DNA from: Pholis gunnellus
Taxonomy: Eukaryota > Chordata > Actinopteri > Perciformes > Pholidae
Assembly (NCBI GenBank): GCA_910591455.2
Contig: OU342821.1
Coordinates: 1,933,501-1,997,500, forward strand
Length of the DNA: 64,000 nucleotides
Reading direction: 5' to 3'
Under the pieces are notes generated by a model, which worked only from the letters and a program-made list of their open reading frames with translations, made no database searches and was not told the origin of the DNA. Shown here piece after piece: positions 47,210 through 57,626 of this stretch (position 1 is the first letter of the stretch; each line of letters opens with the position of its first letter). The translations under genes and the position numbers were made by a program.

Positions 47210-47450
47210 ATGTTCAAACTCGCCAGACACACTTTACACATCCCTGTTCTTGTAAAAACATACTCCGTAAATCCTTATAAAGTGCGTTAGGACACATGTC
47301 GTCTACATGCTGAAATGTCCCTGTGGTCTGGTTTATGTTGGACAAACTAAAACCTTATAGATTCTCATATCTGAACACAAAACTGCAATACGCACACAAA
47401 ACATGGAAATTGCTGTTGCTCGACATTATGCACAGGCGAGTTGGAAGCGT
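47210..47450 (+). pseudogene. Penelope-like element GIY-YIG remnant
   Basis: From 47298 the plus strand reads VVYMLKCPCGLVYVGQTKT, a stop, then 'ILISEHKTAI', and in the next part 'EIAVARHY'. The pattern C-P-C-G-x-x-Y-x-G-x-T, followed by 'R/I-x-E-H', is the GIY-YIG endonuclease signature of Penelope-like retroelements. The stop codon and lack of the upstream reverse transcriptase make it a fragment. Confidence 0.7.
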
Positions 47451-47649
47451 CAATAAAGTTGTGGGGAATAGAAAGGCGATGAGATGAATGAATGAACCAG
47501 TTTTTCTGTGTCTGACTGAGACAAGATGGATTTGACTTTGGACATTTCTTTTAGGGGCTAAAATGCTGTTCTAGTTGTACTTGTAATGTGGCTTGTGAAG
47601 TTGAGCTCCGAATCCAAGATAACACCTAGATTTCTAATCTGCTCACTGA

Positions 47650-48840
47650 GTTTCAGGGACAGCGAGATCAGTCTGGAGTGGATCTCCTGTCACTGACTTT
47701 TAGCTTCTACCACAAGGATCTCAGGTAAGTCTTTGTTTAACTGCAGATAGTTTTGGGTCATCCAGTGTCTAGTTTCATTGATAAAGTTGACAAGGTAATT
47801 TATAGGGCTGAGGTTGTCACGAGAAAGTGAACTATATAATTGGGTATCATCAGCATATAAATGATAAGATACATTGTGTGTCTGTATGATGAAAACAAGG
47901 GGCAGCATGTATAGGTTGACCAGTAATGGGCCTAGAACGAGTAAAATACTGTGGTCGACAGTTTTGAAGGCTGCAGTCAGGTCTAGTGATACTAAGATGG
48001 AAGGTTTGTTTACAGTGCTGTTGATCTTTAAGTCATTGACTGCTTTTATGAGAGCTGTTACAGTGCTGTGGTTAGTTCTGAAGCCAGATTGGTCACATCA
48101 TTGTGGAGTGATAGGTAAGTATGCAGCTGTTTGTCCGCAACCTTTACAAGTATTTTACTGAGCAGAGGTAGGCTGGTCTGTGCTACTTATCACCGATCCG
48201 TCTAAGTTGTTCTTTTTCAGTAATGGTGTAAGAATGGCACACTTGAGAGAAGAGTGGAATACTCCTAATTGTAAAGAAATGTTTATTACGTAATGTGACA
48301 GGCAGTGGAATACTAATTGTGTGGCAATAATGGATCATTATGGGTAATAGGTGAAAATGATGCATTGTGGTATGATGATGTTGGGGCAAACACAGGTAAA
48401 TAAATCCTTTTCTTCTGTTAACCGAGAACCGAGAGGTGGCAAATTCATGACCTTTGGTTGATGTGAGGAGCTCGGCAGGATTAATCTTGTTGGGTTTAGC
48501 AGTTTGTCAATAGTAGAGGATAGAAATGTTGCATTGTTTTGATTATCATGTATTATCTGGGAAATGTAGGATTGTCTAGAGAGTTTCATGTCTTTGCTAT
48601 AGCTCTTAAGATAATTTATTTTGAGGTGAACCAGCAGTTTGTTCTTACACCACTAATGCTCAGACAAGCTCTCTTTAACATTCTTATTCTTTCCCTGTTT
48701 CTCCAAGAAGCTTTTGGTGTTTTTTGTGGGTGCAATGCTATCAATAATTTGACCAAGAACACTTTTTAAGTTATCCACCATGGCATCACAAGAAGCCAGG
48801 GTGAGGGGCACTATGACAGCATACTGAAGGACCAACATCC
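47650..48840 (-). pseudogene. L2/CR1-type LINE reverse transcriptase fragment
   Basis: On the minus strand the linker region reads 'SQIIHDNQNNATFLSSTIDKLL' in part (near 48590-48480), followed by 'DQSGFRTNHSTVTALIKAVN' and 'ILVSLDLTAAFKTVDHSIL' (near 48090-47960), then 'LGPLLVNLYMLP' and the catalytic region SYHLYADDTQLYSSLS (near 47870-47830). About 70 residues usually present between 'VDHSIL' and 'GPLL' are missing, so the copy carries an internal deletion. Stops and frameshifts are present elsewhere. It is inactive. Confidence 0.8.
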
Positions 48841-50540
48841 CTATTATATTTTCATGAATAAAACACTTTCTGACTACATTCTTTTATTCTTATAGAGCCA
48901 AATCCATATAAAAACTAGAACATTTCGCAAGACATTTTGACAGTGTCGCTTCTACTGCCCGAAGACGTTGCAATATATATACACGCCAATATTACCGGTA
49001 GTATCATTGAGGTTCAATTGAGATATCGCTTCTCTCTTTTCTGCATTTTAGATTCATACTCTTGGATTGAATCTTGTATTCGTGATGGACAGTCCACAAA
49101 TGGCTCCCATCACTTCTGTCTTGGAGATACACATCTTTGTTTAAGAAGCCTTTGGAAATTCTGGGATTCTCTAACGCTCCCAGAATTTCTGTATTTGAGA
49201 TATATACCTTTGGAAATTACATTTCTGTATTTGTGATGGAAAGACTTGAACTTAACATTTCTTAACACAAACCTCATTCTGAGCTTCATGTTAAGATACA
49301 GTTACTCCATGGGGCGTTTATTTTGAAAGGGTGGGGCTGGGTGGGTGAGAGAGGGGGAGAGGAGACGGAATCATAATGTTTGACACACATACACAGAGGT
49401 TATTAAATGACAGGCTCATTCACAGAATCATAATATGACTGAATTGACTGAATATCTCCAAGTCATGTGTGTATGTGTGTTTATCAACTGCACTAATGAG
49501 ATCATATCAAACACCTGTGTGCTTGGGTGCATGCGTGTCACTTGTTGCCATGGTGATTGGAGCACCTGTGTGTTAGAAGCTAATTAAGATGTGTTAAGAC
49601 TATACAGGTATTTTCAACAAAACTACCTGTCAAACCTCTGCCCTTTATACCAAAACCTTGAGTCCAATCAACATATGGGTATCAGGAGAGAGATAAGACT
49701 CTGCCGAACGCGCTGATGTGTTTTTTTTTATTTGCAGTGTTAAAAATGTGAGCTATAGAGCAAAATACAAAACTGGTACCGTCTGCTTTCTTTGAGATTT
49801 AACATATATAGTTTTCATGCTCTGCTCCACTCTGACCGTGATGTCATCACTCTAGCACGTAACGAGCCGTGCAATGCACACCCATTATGAAATCTGAAGT
49901 GGACCCAAAATTTTCCTGAAACTTAATCTGTGACTTAATGAAAACTGTGCTAGCTATCAAAATGGCCATTTGGCTCAATAAAGTCCATCGTTTTGTCTAC
50001 ATTTTAAACTTGGAATAATTTTTCTACGTTAAAGTATGGCTAGTCAATATGGGCCCAAAGTGTACGTTTTTTGCTCTCTTCATGCTGAAATCCCATTCAA
50101 GTGAATGGGGCGATTTGGCTCCGTTCGCGATTTTTGGGAAAACCGCTGGGTGAATCTCTGAGAAAAGTCATAGCACACCATTCCCGATCAAGCCGCACGT
50201 TTCGATGTATTTTTTGCGCAGGTGTTGGCAACGCTGTGTGAGAAGAAGCGCAGCAAACTTTTAGGCGGAAGATGGAGAATAAGAAGTACTAGAAAATGCA
50301 TTTCCTGCAGAAAATGCATTGGAATGCTGAAAGTTGAAATGAATCGCTAAATAATTGCTGAAAATAAAGAAATGGGAGACCACCTGTTTGAAAATGTTTT
50401 AAGGCCAGAAGCATTAAACTGCACTGTTGAAAACCCTTCTAGTTGAAATGTATAACTGGCAGAGTTGGAAGCTAAACTGTATTATCGAACGAAGAGCTGA
50501 ATTACAAAAAAGTAAAAGCTTGAAGCTAAACGACCCTGCT
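48841..50540. other. Intergenic DNA with an unclassified repeat
   Basis: About 49448-49690 and its continuation share words with 51519-51660 ('ctgaatatctccaagt', 'caaacacctgtgtgc', 'acctgtcaaac'), so both are copies of one repeat. No coding region is supported. Confidence 0.45.
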
Positions 50541-50545
50541 GTCAA

Positions 50546-51345
50546 AGTAATAGTAGTAAAAGTATAGTAGTAGTAGTGGTAGTAGTAGAAGTACTAGAAC
50601 TATTAGGAGTAGTAGTAATAGTAGTAATAGCAGTAGTAGTGATTATAGTAGTAGTTGAAATAACAGTAGTAGTAGTAGAAGTATTAGTAGTAGCAGTAAT
50701 AGTAGAATTGGTAGTATCAGTAATAACAGCAGTAGCAGTAGTAGTCATAGTCATAGTAATAGCTGTAGTAGTGGTCGTAGTAGTAGTTCATATAAAAGTA
50801 GTATTTGTAGAAGTAGTAGTGGTATTAGCAGTAATATCATTTGTAGTAGTAGTAGTTGTAGTAGTTGCAGTAATAGTAGTAGCAATGGCAGTTGTAGTAG
50901 AAACTATAAATATCACTAGTAAAAGTATTTGTAGCATTAGAATAAGTACTAGTAGTAGCAGTAGTGATATTTACAGTAGTAGTTCTAGTAGTAGAAGTAT
51001 TATTGGTAGTAGAAGTATTAGTAGCATTAGAAGAAGTAGTAGTATCAGTAGTCATAGTAATAGCTATAGTAGTGGTCGTAGTAGTTAAAATAACAGTAGT
51101 AGTAATAGTAATAGCAGTATTTAAAGTAGCAGTAATAGCAGTAGTACTAGTGCTAGTAGTAGTCATACTAATAGCTGTAGTAGTATTAGAACTGGTAGTA
51201 GCATTAAATAGCAATAGTAGTAGTAGTAATAGTACCAACAGCAGAAGTTGTAGTAGAAGTAGTAGTAGTAGCAGTAGTAGTAGTAATACTAGAAATATTA
51301 GCAGCACTAGTAGTAGTTGTCACAGTATTAGTAAGAGCATTAAGT
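50546..51345. repeat. AGT/TAG-rich trinucleotide tract, 800 bp
   Basis: An imperfect array of AGT triplets interrupted by AAT, GCA, TGT and similar variants. It keeps several plus and minus frames open for 70-180 codons, giving Val/Ser- or Leu/Thr-rich conceptual proteins. These are artefacts of the triplet repeat. The array lies between two copies of an unclassified repeat. Confidence 0.9.
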
Positions 51346-51362
51346 GTCACGGTTGGGCCTTG

Positions 51363-51397
<35 letters not shown>

Positions 51398-51660
51398 TCC
51401 TGATCATGCTCATCATCTCCACCTGTGCTCAATCACCTGCCCCGGTTTTTTCCCTCTGCCAACCCCACTCATTCCTACTTACCTGCTGGCAATCCGCTCA
51501 TCACCCCTCACCTTTCCCTGAATATCTCCAAGTAATTTGTGCATGTGTGTCAGTGTGTGCGCGTGTCAGTTTGTCTGTGTGTTTATAAACTTCACTAATT
51601 AGCTCAATCAAAAACACCTGTGTGCCTGCAGCCTTTACATGGAGATAAAGATATGAAAAA
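51346..51660. other. LTR-like 5' end followed by repeat copy
   Basis: 'tgtcacggttgggcc' at 51348 resembles the 5' terminus of fish gypsy-type LTRs such as the solo LTR at 14074 (TGTCAGG). It is followed by a GT microsatellite (51366-51397) and TC-rich sequence. No matching 3' LTR end is visible. From 51519 the sequence matches the repeat near 49448. Confidence 0.35.
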
Positions 51661-52139
51661 CCTGTCAAACAAATCCTCAAAACCCCATAACCGTAGCTCC
51701 TATTGCTCTGATATTAGAACTGGAGAGGAAGGATGACTTGAAGAACAGACCATGTGTTAAAACTGTGTCTGTAGTGTAAAAAATGTGGCTTCACTGGCGA
51801 TCTAGAAATGTTGTACGGTTGTCTGTGCATGATTTTTTTAATGTCTGAATTAACATTGTTCTCTATGGAGCAGAAAGTTGGTTTTCCTCTCATTTAAAGG
51901 CTGTTGTGCCAAATGTGTAAAGCTGTTGGATTCCACAGTCATTTGTCTACGACAAGGACACGATTAGCTACTTTTCTACCAAAAATTATGCATGAAGAGT
52001 GAAAATTGTGGAATCCGGGGCAAAATAGAAATATTTTTTTCCAAAAAATTGCAAAAAGCTTATTCATTCTAAAAGTTTAAAGGTTAGAAACATGAAAAGT
52101 CATAGCACCCTTCTCCTACATTTTGATATTTGAATAGTT

Positions 52140-53345
52140 TCTGTAGCTTAAAAAATGTAGGAGATACGTGCCTGCAGGATTATAGTCAGTGTGCTTTGGC
52201 ACAGGCAGTACCTTTGTGCCACACTGAAATATGTAGAAGTGGTCTGAGATTGCAACAAATAGAATGGATGTTGCTGTAATATTAAAACCCTTTAAGGCAG
52301 GAGTGTCAAACTCATCTTCACTCTGGGCCACATCAGCATCACGGTCGCCCTCAAAGGGCCGGTTGTAAATGTAAGACTGTGTAAATGTAACTACTCCTAA
52401 CATATTGGTAAATAACTGTCTCTGCATTTGATTATTGTTTATTCAAGTGTTAAAATATTGTAGATGCAGTTATATAAATGTAAAAATATATTTAAGCACA
52501 TTTCTGTTATTATAACTTAAATCCTTTTAATTTAGGGTTAAACCCACATTACTCTATCAAACTATTAAAGAAAATAGCAAACAAATTATTACAATAACTT
52601 TGTTCAAAGCTTAAAATCCTTTCAAGGGTGCGTTTGCACAATCCCACATGAAGTATTTCATGTGTTGTAAAGCCACGTTTAAAGTCGTCTTCAATGTACT
52701 CACAATATTTATATGTTAAATGTAGAGTAACCAGCCAAAGAGCTGCTCTATGACTGTGTTTAAGTATCTCATCATTATGACTTTCTATCTCATCATTTCG
52801 ACGATGGGGATATTTTTATTAAGTCTAACTTTAAACTTTTTTTTTTTTACTTTTTCTTTTTTTGCTGTTGGATTCACGGGCCACATAAAATGACGTGGCG
52901 GGCCGGATTCGGCCCGCGGGCCTTGAGTTTGACACCCCTGCTTTAAGGTAACGAGGTGAAGTGTGCGTCCTTTTTTGTGAGTAGGCCCCGTAACATGGTG
53001 AATCAACTCTTTGTTGCCAGTTTCATCCAGCCAGGTCTCAGTGACTGTAATACACTCAAGTTTGTTGTGGCATATAATGTTAATAACGATGAAAGTTTTA
53101 TTCGATAATGATCTGACATTTCCCAGTGCCAGCTTCAAACTGCTGGTGGCATCGCAGGTTTAATATGAACAAGGTTCTCGTGAACAACATGATGGCTCGC
53201 TGATCTATATGATATGTTACTGCAGTTATCTCTATTGTTGATCATTACTGGAATAGCGTATGTAGGCGTGGGATTTTTATGATAGGGGAAGAATGCTGAG
53301 AGGAGAAAGAAGGGTTTATTCATGTAGACCCTGGTCCTTCCATGG
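52140..53345 (-). pseudogene. L2/CR1-type LINE endonuclease fragment, interrupted by a MITE
   Basis: On the minus strand 'MKLALGNVRSLSNKTFIV' and 'CITVTETWLDETG' (53138-53020) match the start of an APE-type LINE endonuclease (N-R-S-L-x-N-K and T-E-T-W-L). Beyond the inserted MITE the frame continues with 'ILFVAISDHFYI' (near 52275-52220), placing the SDH motif where expected. Upstream sequence ('VMINNRD', 'NLVHIKP') looks like the N-terminal region. The middle of the endonuclease is missing or unrecognisable. Confidence 0.7.
52298..52940. mobile_element. hAT-type MITE ('caggggtgtcaaactca' family)
   Basis: It starts CAGGAGTGTCAAACTCA and ends TGAGTTTGACACCCCTG, a 17-bp inverted repeat with one mismatch, and is flanked by the perfect 8-bp duplication CTTTAAGG (52290-52297 and 52941-52948). 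It carries 'gggccacatcagcatca' at the left and 'cgggccggattcggcccgcg' at the right. It is inserted in a LINE endonuclease fragment. There is no transposase. Confidence 0.93.
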
Positions 53346-55199
53346 AACATCAGTGTGATGTATCTTTCTGCAAGCGCTTCCTGTGGTTTGGATGTCTCCA
53401 AGTGATGCTCTTCCTGTCTGTTGCCAGGCAACAGAGGAGGAAAAATAGATGAGGTGATGAGTGAAGGTGAGCCCGAGGGAGGTAGATCGAAAAGAGAAAG
53501 GGAATGTGTGTGTGTGTGTGTGTGTGTGTGTATAGATGCATATATGATGATACATGTATGTACACATGAACATATAGTTGCAGAAATTAATCCTTTGTAG
53601 TGGCCTTCTTACAGCAATGTTTTATGGGTTTATGCTTTTTCATTGGCATTATGCCAAAAAGTTATTTTTCATTACAGCCACATACAGCCATACACATTGT
53701 TTCATTTTATTTCCTGAAAAAAGGCAGAAAAAACTTTCAAAATGTGGATGCACCAGTAAGAATGTATTTTGGCTCCGCCCAAGGTCAGACAGTAAAGCAC
53801 AACACATTGATAGTGGGGGGAATTGCTTAGTTGCGGGGTCTTGGGTCAGCTGATCATTTTGGGAAATCCAGCCCTGTTTTCATTCAAGCATCACATGAGG
53901 CATATTTTAACTATCTGTCTATATCACTTATTAACCTCTTCATATCCACCTGCCTGTTGGTGGGTTGGGGATCGGCATGAATGATGGTACATGGGGTTAG
54001 TACAAAATAAATAAAAGATGTTGCTTAAAAGGTTAAAGGTTTATAGCTGAGTAATAATCCATTAATAAGGACACATATTGGGTTGCCAGATTGTGAATAA
54101 TCCTTTAATTGGTGTATCTCCTCCTCCAGCATTAGGAAGATCCCTTCAATGGTCCATTAAGTAATTTACTTTCTGGAAAAGTCAAATCAACTAATTAATA
54201 GTTTATTAACATTTACAATGTGATGGATTATGATAATGTGCCTTAATTGATGGTTTACTACATCCAGAACTCCAGATTTGATAGCTTAGCAGTGTGTAAG
54301 CCATAAATAAACAGCCATCTTGTCTGCAGTTGCAAATGTTTGATTCACAGTAATATGTCAAGTCTGCAGCTGTAAATGCTGTTACTAATAAATAGGTGTT
54401 TTCATTGCACTGATCACAAGTGTTCTTTCGATTGTGTCAATTGTGCATTGAGCTCTCAGGTCTGCCATATGTCAGGTTCTGTGGTCAAAAATAAAGAGAT
54501 CACTGGTCAGAGAATAGAGTTGCATCGTTTCTTCCATTTTCACATCTCGTCCGTAGAACGCTCCTCATCTCTTAAGTGGGAGAATGCAAGCGATGGAAGC
54601 AAGGATGCAGAAATGACAAGAAGAATCCCAAGAGGAAGAGAGAGAGGAGGCTAAATGAAAGAGAGGGAATCACCAAAAGAGAATATGTGCAGTCCCAAAG
54701 CTAGAGAGGGAGAGAGCAGGAGGTTGGGGAGGAGATGGAAGGATCAATATCTAATTTCAGTGCTGAGTTCACTGTGGACAGTTTTCCAATGAGACTACAG
54801 CAAAGTTTAAATAGCCTTGTATCTCTGTCTGTCTCCTTGTCTCTCTTTCCCCCTCTGCCTGTCTCCCTCTCTGCAGCCTCATAGGTGGATCACACCTCCA
54901 TCTGTCCCTGTGTCCGCTGCTAATGATGTGCAGGCTTGGACTGTCTTCCACCAGCTAATAGGGTCTCTACCAAGCCAAAGAATGAGTAGCATCTACTGTA
55001 TTTGTAAGCAGTGTTAATCACAGTGAATAGCTGCATTACTCACTTCACAAAGCAGGAAAGTGCTATCGGGCCGTTACCCAAAGGTGTGCTTCTTAATTGG
55101 CAATATATTTAGGAATATGTATTCGGAAAACAAATCATAAACAGACATGAATAAGAACCTTAAATTGCATGTAGACAGATTTAAAAAAGAAAGGTTGGA
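53346..55199. other. Intergenic DNA, no gene seen
   Basis: A GT microsatellite lies at about 53505-53532, with GA-rich DNA near 54630-54730. No coding or RNA gene can be supported. Confidence 0.5.
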
Positions 55200-55325
55200 G
55201 CACCTTGTTAGCCGAGTGGATGCAGCACATGCCATATCACGGTATCGTCCCAAGTTCGTGTTCGACTTCCTGGCGGTGGCCGGAGAGCTGAGTGCTGCTT
55301 TATTATTTGGCCTTAAATACAACTA
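55200..55325 (+). mobile_element. tRNA-derived SINE-like fragment
   Basis: 'gttagccgagtggatgcag' at 55207 fits an RNA polymerase III A box and 'gtgttcgacttcctggc' at 55258 fits a B box, about 45 bp apart. The region is followed by 'ggtggccggagagctgagtg' and an AT-rich tail. The head looks like a leucine- or serine-type tRNA with substitutions. It is too diverged to be a functional tRNA. Confidence 0.5.
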
Positions 55326-56426
55326 AACCAACATACACGTACAGTCAGTAATATTCATGAGATAAATAAATAAATATTAAATACTGCTGCTGATAGAATA
55401 TGCTCCTCACATAATGAAGAGTCTGAGTGTGAGACAAAGGGGAAAGACATCATTGAAAACAGAAGTAGTGGAGGAAAAGGGTAGACAAAAAACATTGTAA
55501 TAACACACTGAGCGAGATTTGAGAAAGAAGATTCATGGAGGGAAGAGGAAAGGAAAGCGAGACAGAGGGAGAGAACTGGAGCCCACGGATGTGGCTGCTG
55601 CACAGTTGCTTTGGTGCATTTTCTCATAAATATTTCAGGGAGGTAAACTCCCCCTCAACACCTCCATCCTGCTCTCACTGCCATGGTTTGGACTGCAGAG
55701 AGAGAGAGAGAGAGAGCGAGAGAGAATAAATGGACCTTAGCTCAGCTCTGACATGATCCAAACTAAACAAAAGCGTCTGTGGAAAAGTGGAAAATCTTTA
55801 TTTAAATATATTTACAATGTGTGTAGCAGTAGTGTTGTTTACTGTGTGTGTTCAGCCCACGTGGTCTTTAATGAAATGACAGTGGTTGAACAACACTCTT
55901 CACAAGAGAACAGAACTTCTTATATACAACATGACATGACAGACAGAGAACTTTGTCTAGGGTTTACAAATACAATGTGCCACAGTAAAGGTTGAATTGT
56001 TAAAACACACAGCCTGTGTTCCTCTGGGACACCGTTAGAGCAGCCTGATTCTATAGCTCGTATAGTGTACTGGAACATAACACAGGTCTTTGACTATTGG
56101 TTCAACTCTGCTTCATGTCAAGTTAGGGCTGTACAAAAACATCAGCAGACCGCCTCTCTTCATACACGAGGAACAGTTTGTACTGAGCATCTCGATTATG
56201 TAAGCTGTTTCCAAAAATGATGAATCAAATAATAACAATAATCATACAAAACTGCACGAAATTGCAAAAGTTTCCAATGAAGATCGTTCTAGTAATATGT
56301 GTTCCTTCACTAATGTTTCACAACCTGCTCTAGACTGAGCAATACTGAAAACCTTTGTTCTATTTTAGTTTATTGCTGGTACAATCAGTGTTTTCATATG
56401 AAGTGTTTCACCAGACTACCTGAATG
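55326..56426. other. Intergenic DNA, no gene seen
   Basis: A GA microsatellite lies at 55697-55725. The last eight bases, CCTGAATG (56419-56426), are the left target duplication of the hAT element that follows. Confidence 0.5.
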
Positions 56427-57618
56427 CAGTGGCGGGCCGTGCATGTTATACCTGGGCCTTCTGTGCTGTCCTACTACAGTTGAATTACCTCCTAATAACC
56501 TCATTATGACTCATCAATCCAGCAAACCTGCAGCGGATCCACGGATTCCACCACACAAGAGCACGAGCCATTCAAATACTATTCATAAAAACAACACGAT
56601 AGACAAATGAACAGTAGTAACGTTACTATGTAAAAACACTAACACAGTTTGTGACTTACCGAAACTTAAAGAGTTGAATCCCAGTACATCGTTTCAGTTC
56701 CAGTAAGAAGTCCTTCTCGATTCATGGAGCCAGTGATGACAGTCGAGCCTCCTCAGTTGTATTTCACCGGTCGCAGCGGTTCGCAGCGGGGCCAGGATCC
56801 CACCTCCGCCGGGGCGCGGTTGTGGAGATGTTTCCCTGCGAACGTGTTTGTTGAGTTGTAGATTCACTCGAGTCTCTCCAAAAGTTTTCAAATGCTACGG
56901 TTAGCGTAGCATAGCTCCAAACCAGCCATAAAATGTGCAACGCTTCTCCGACGCTGTCAGCAAGAAACACCGTTCATACAAATCCTTTTCCTGCTGAGTC
57001 AATAAATAATCTACACCAATCAAAACCCTAAACATTTGATAATTTCTTCCATATCTTTCAATTTGAACTCTTACTCCTCCAACTAAGCTCTGCTGGCTAC
57101 TTTAAGTTTCATTTCACAATAGTCACGTGCTCGCCCACTGACCAATCACAGCACACACTGCACCCCACTGCAGCCTGCTCCTGAAAACTGAGCTGCACGT
57201 AATGCTGACGTGCTTGTAGGCCAGCTAGCAGCTCTGGCACGTCAAAGAATACGCCCAACATGTCAAACTAAAGATCTGATTGGTTGAAGACTATGACAAT
57301 CAACAATATCGTCCCCATTCACTTAAACTGCACATGGATTCACTGGTGAGTCTGCAGGCCTCGGGCCTCTCTTCTTACCTAGAGACACAGAGGTGAAATC
57401 TGATTGGATAAAAGCTCTACTTAAAACAAGCTGCACTGGAAGCAGAGCAACTGAGGAACACAGAAAATAAGATAATGGGAAAAATATTTTTATATTTAAA
57501 AAATTATAATACATGTAGTGTATTTAAGAAAAATTATTAAATGATAAAATAGCTCTAACTTTGTGATTCTGTTTAGGCCAGCAGAGAAGGCTTTGCAGGC
57601 CCTGACGTTCCACCGCTG
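56427..57618 (-). mobile_element. hAT element, copy 3 (reverse, 1.19 kb)
   Basis: It starts CAGTGGCGGGCCGTGCATG and ends CGTTCCACCGCTG, with the perfect 8-bp duplication CCTGAATG on both sides (56419-56426 and 57619-57626). The right two-fifths matches copies 1, 2 and 4 in reverse, but the left half (about 56480-57010) is a different interior. It shares only its outermost sequence with copies 1 and 2, so the family includes mosaics. No transposase frame is intact. Confidence 0.9.
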
Positions 57619-57626
57619 CCTGAATG

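Noticed and set aside
50576..51521. Val/Ser-rich and Thr-rich proteins on both strands
   Set aside because: They are products of the AGT triplet array; composition is wholly explained by the repeat.
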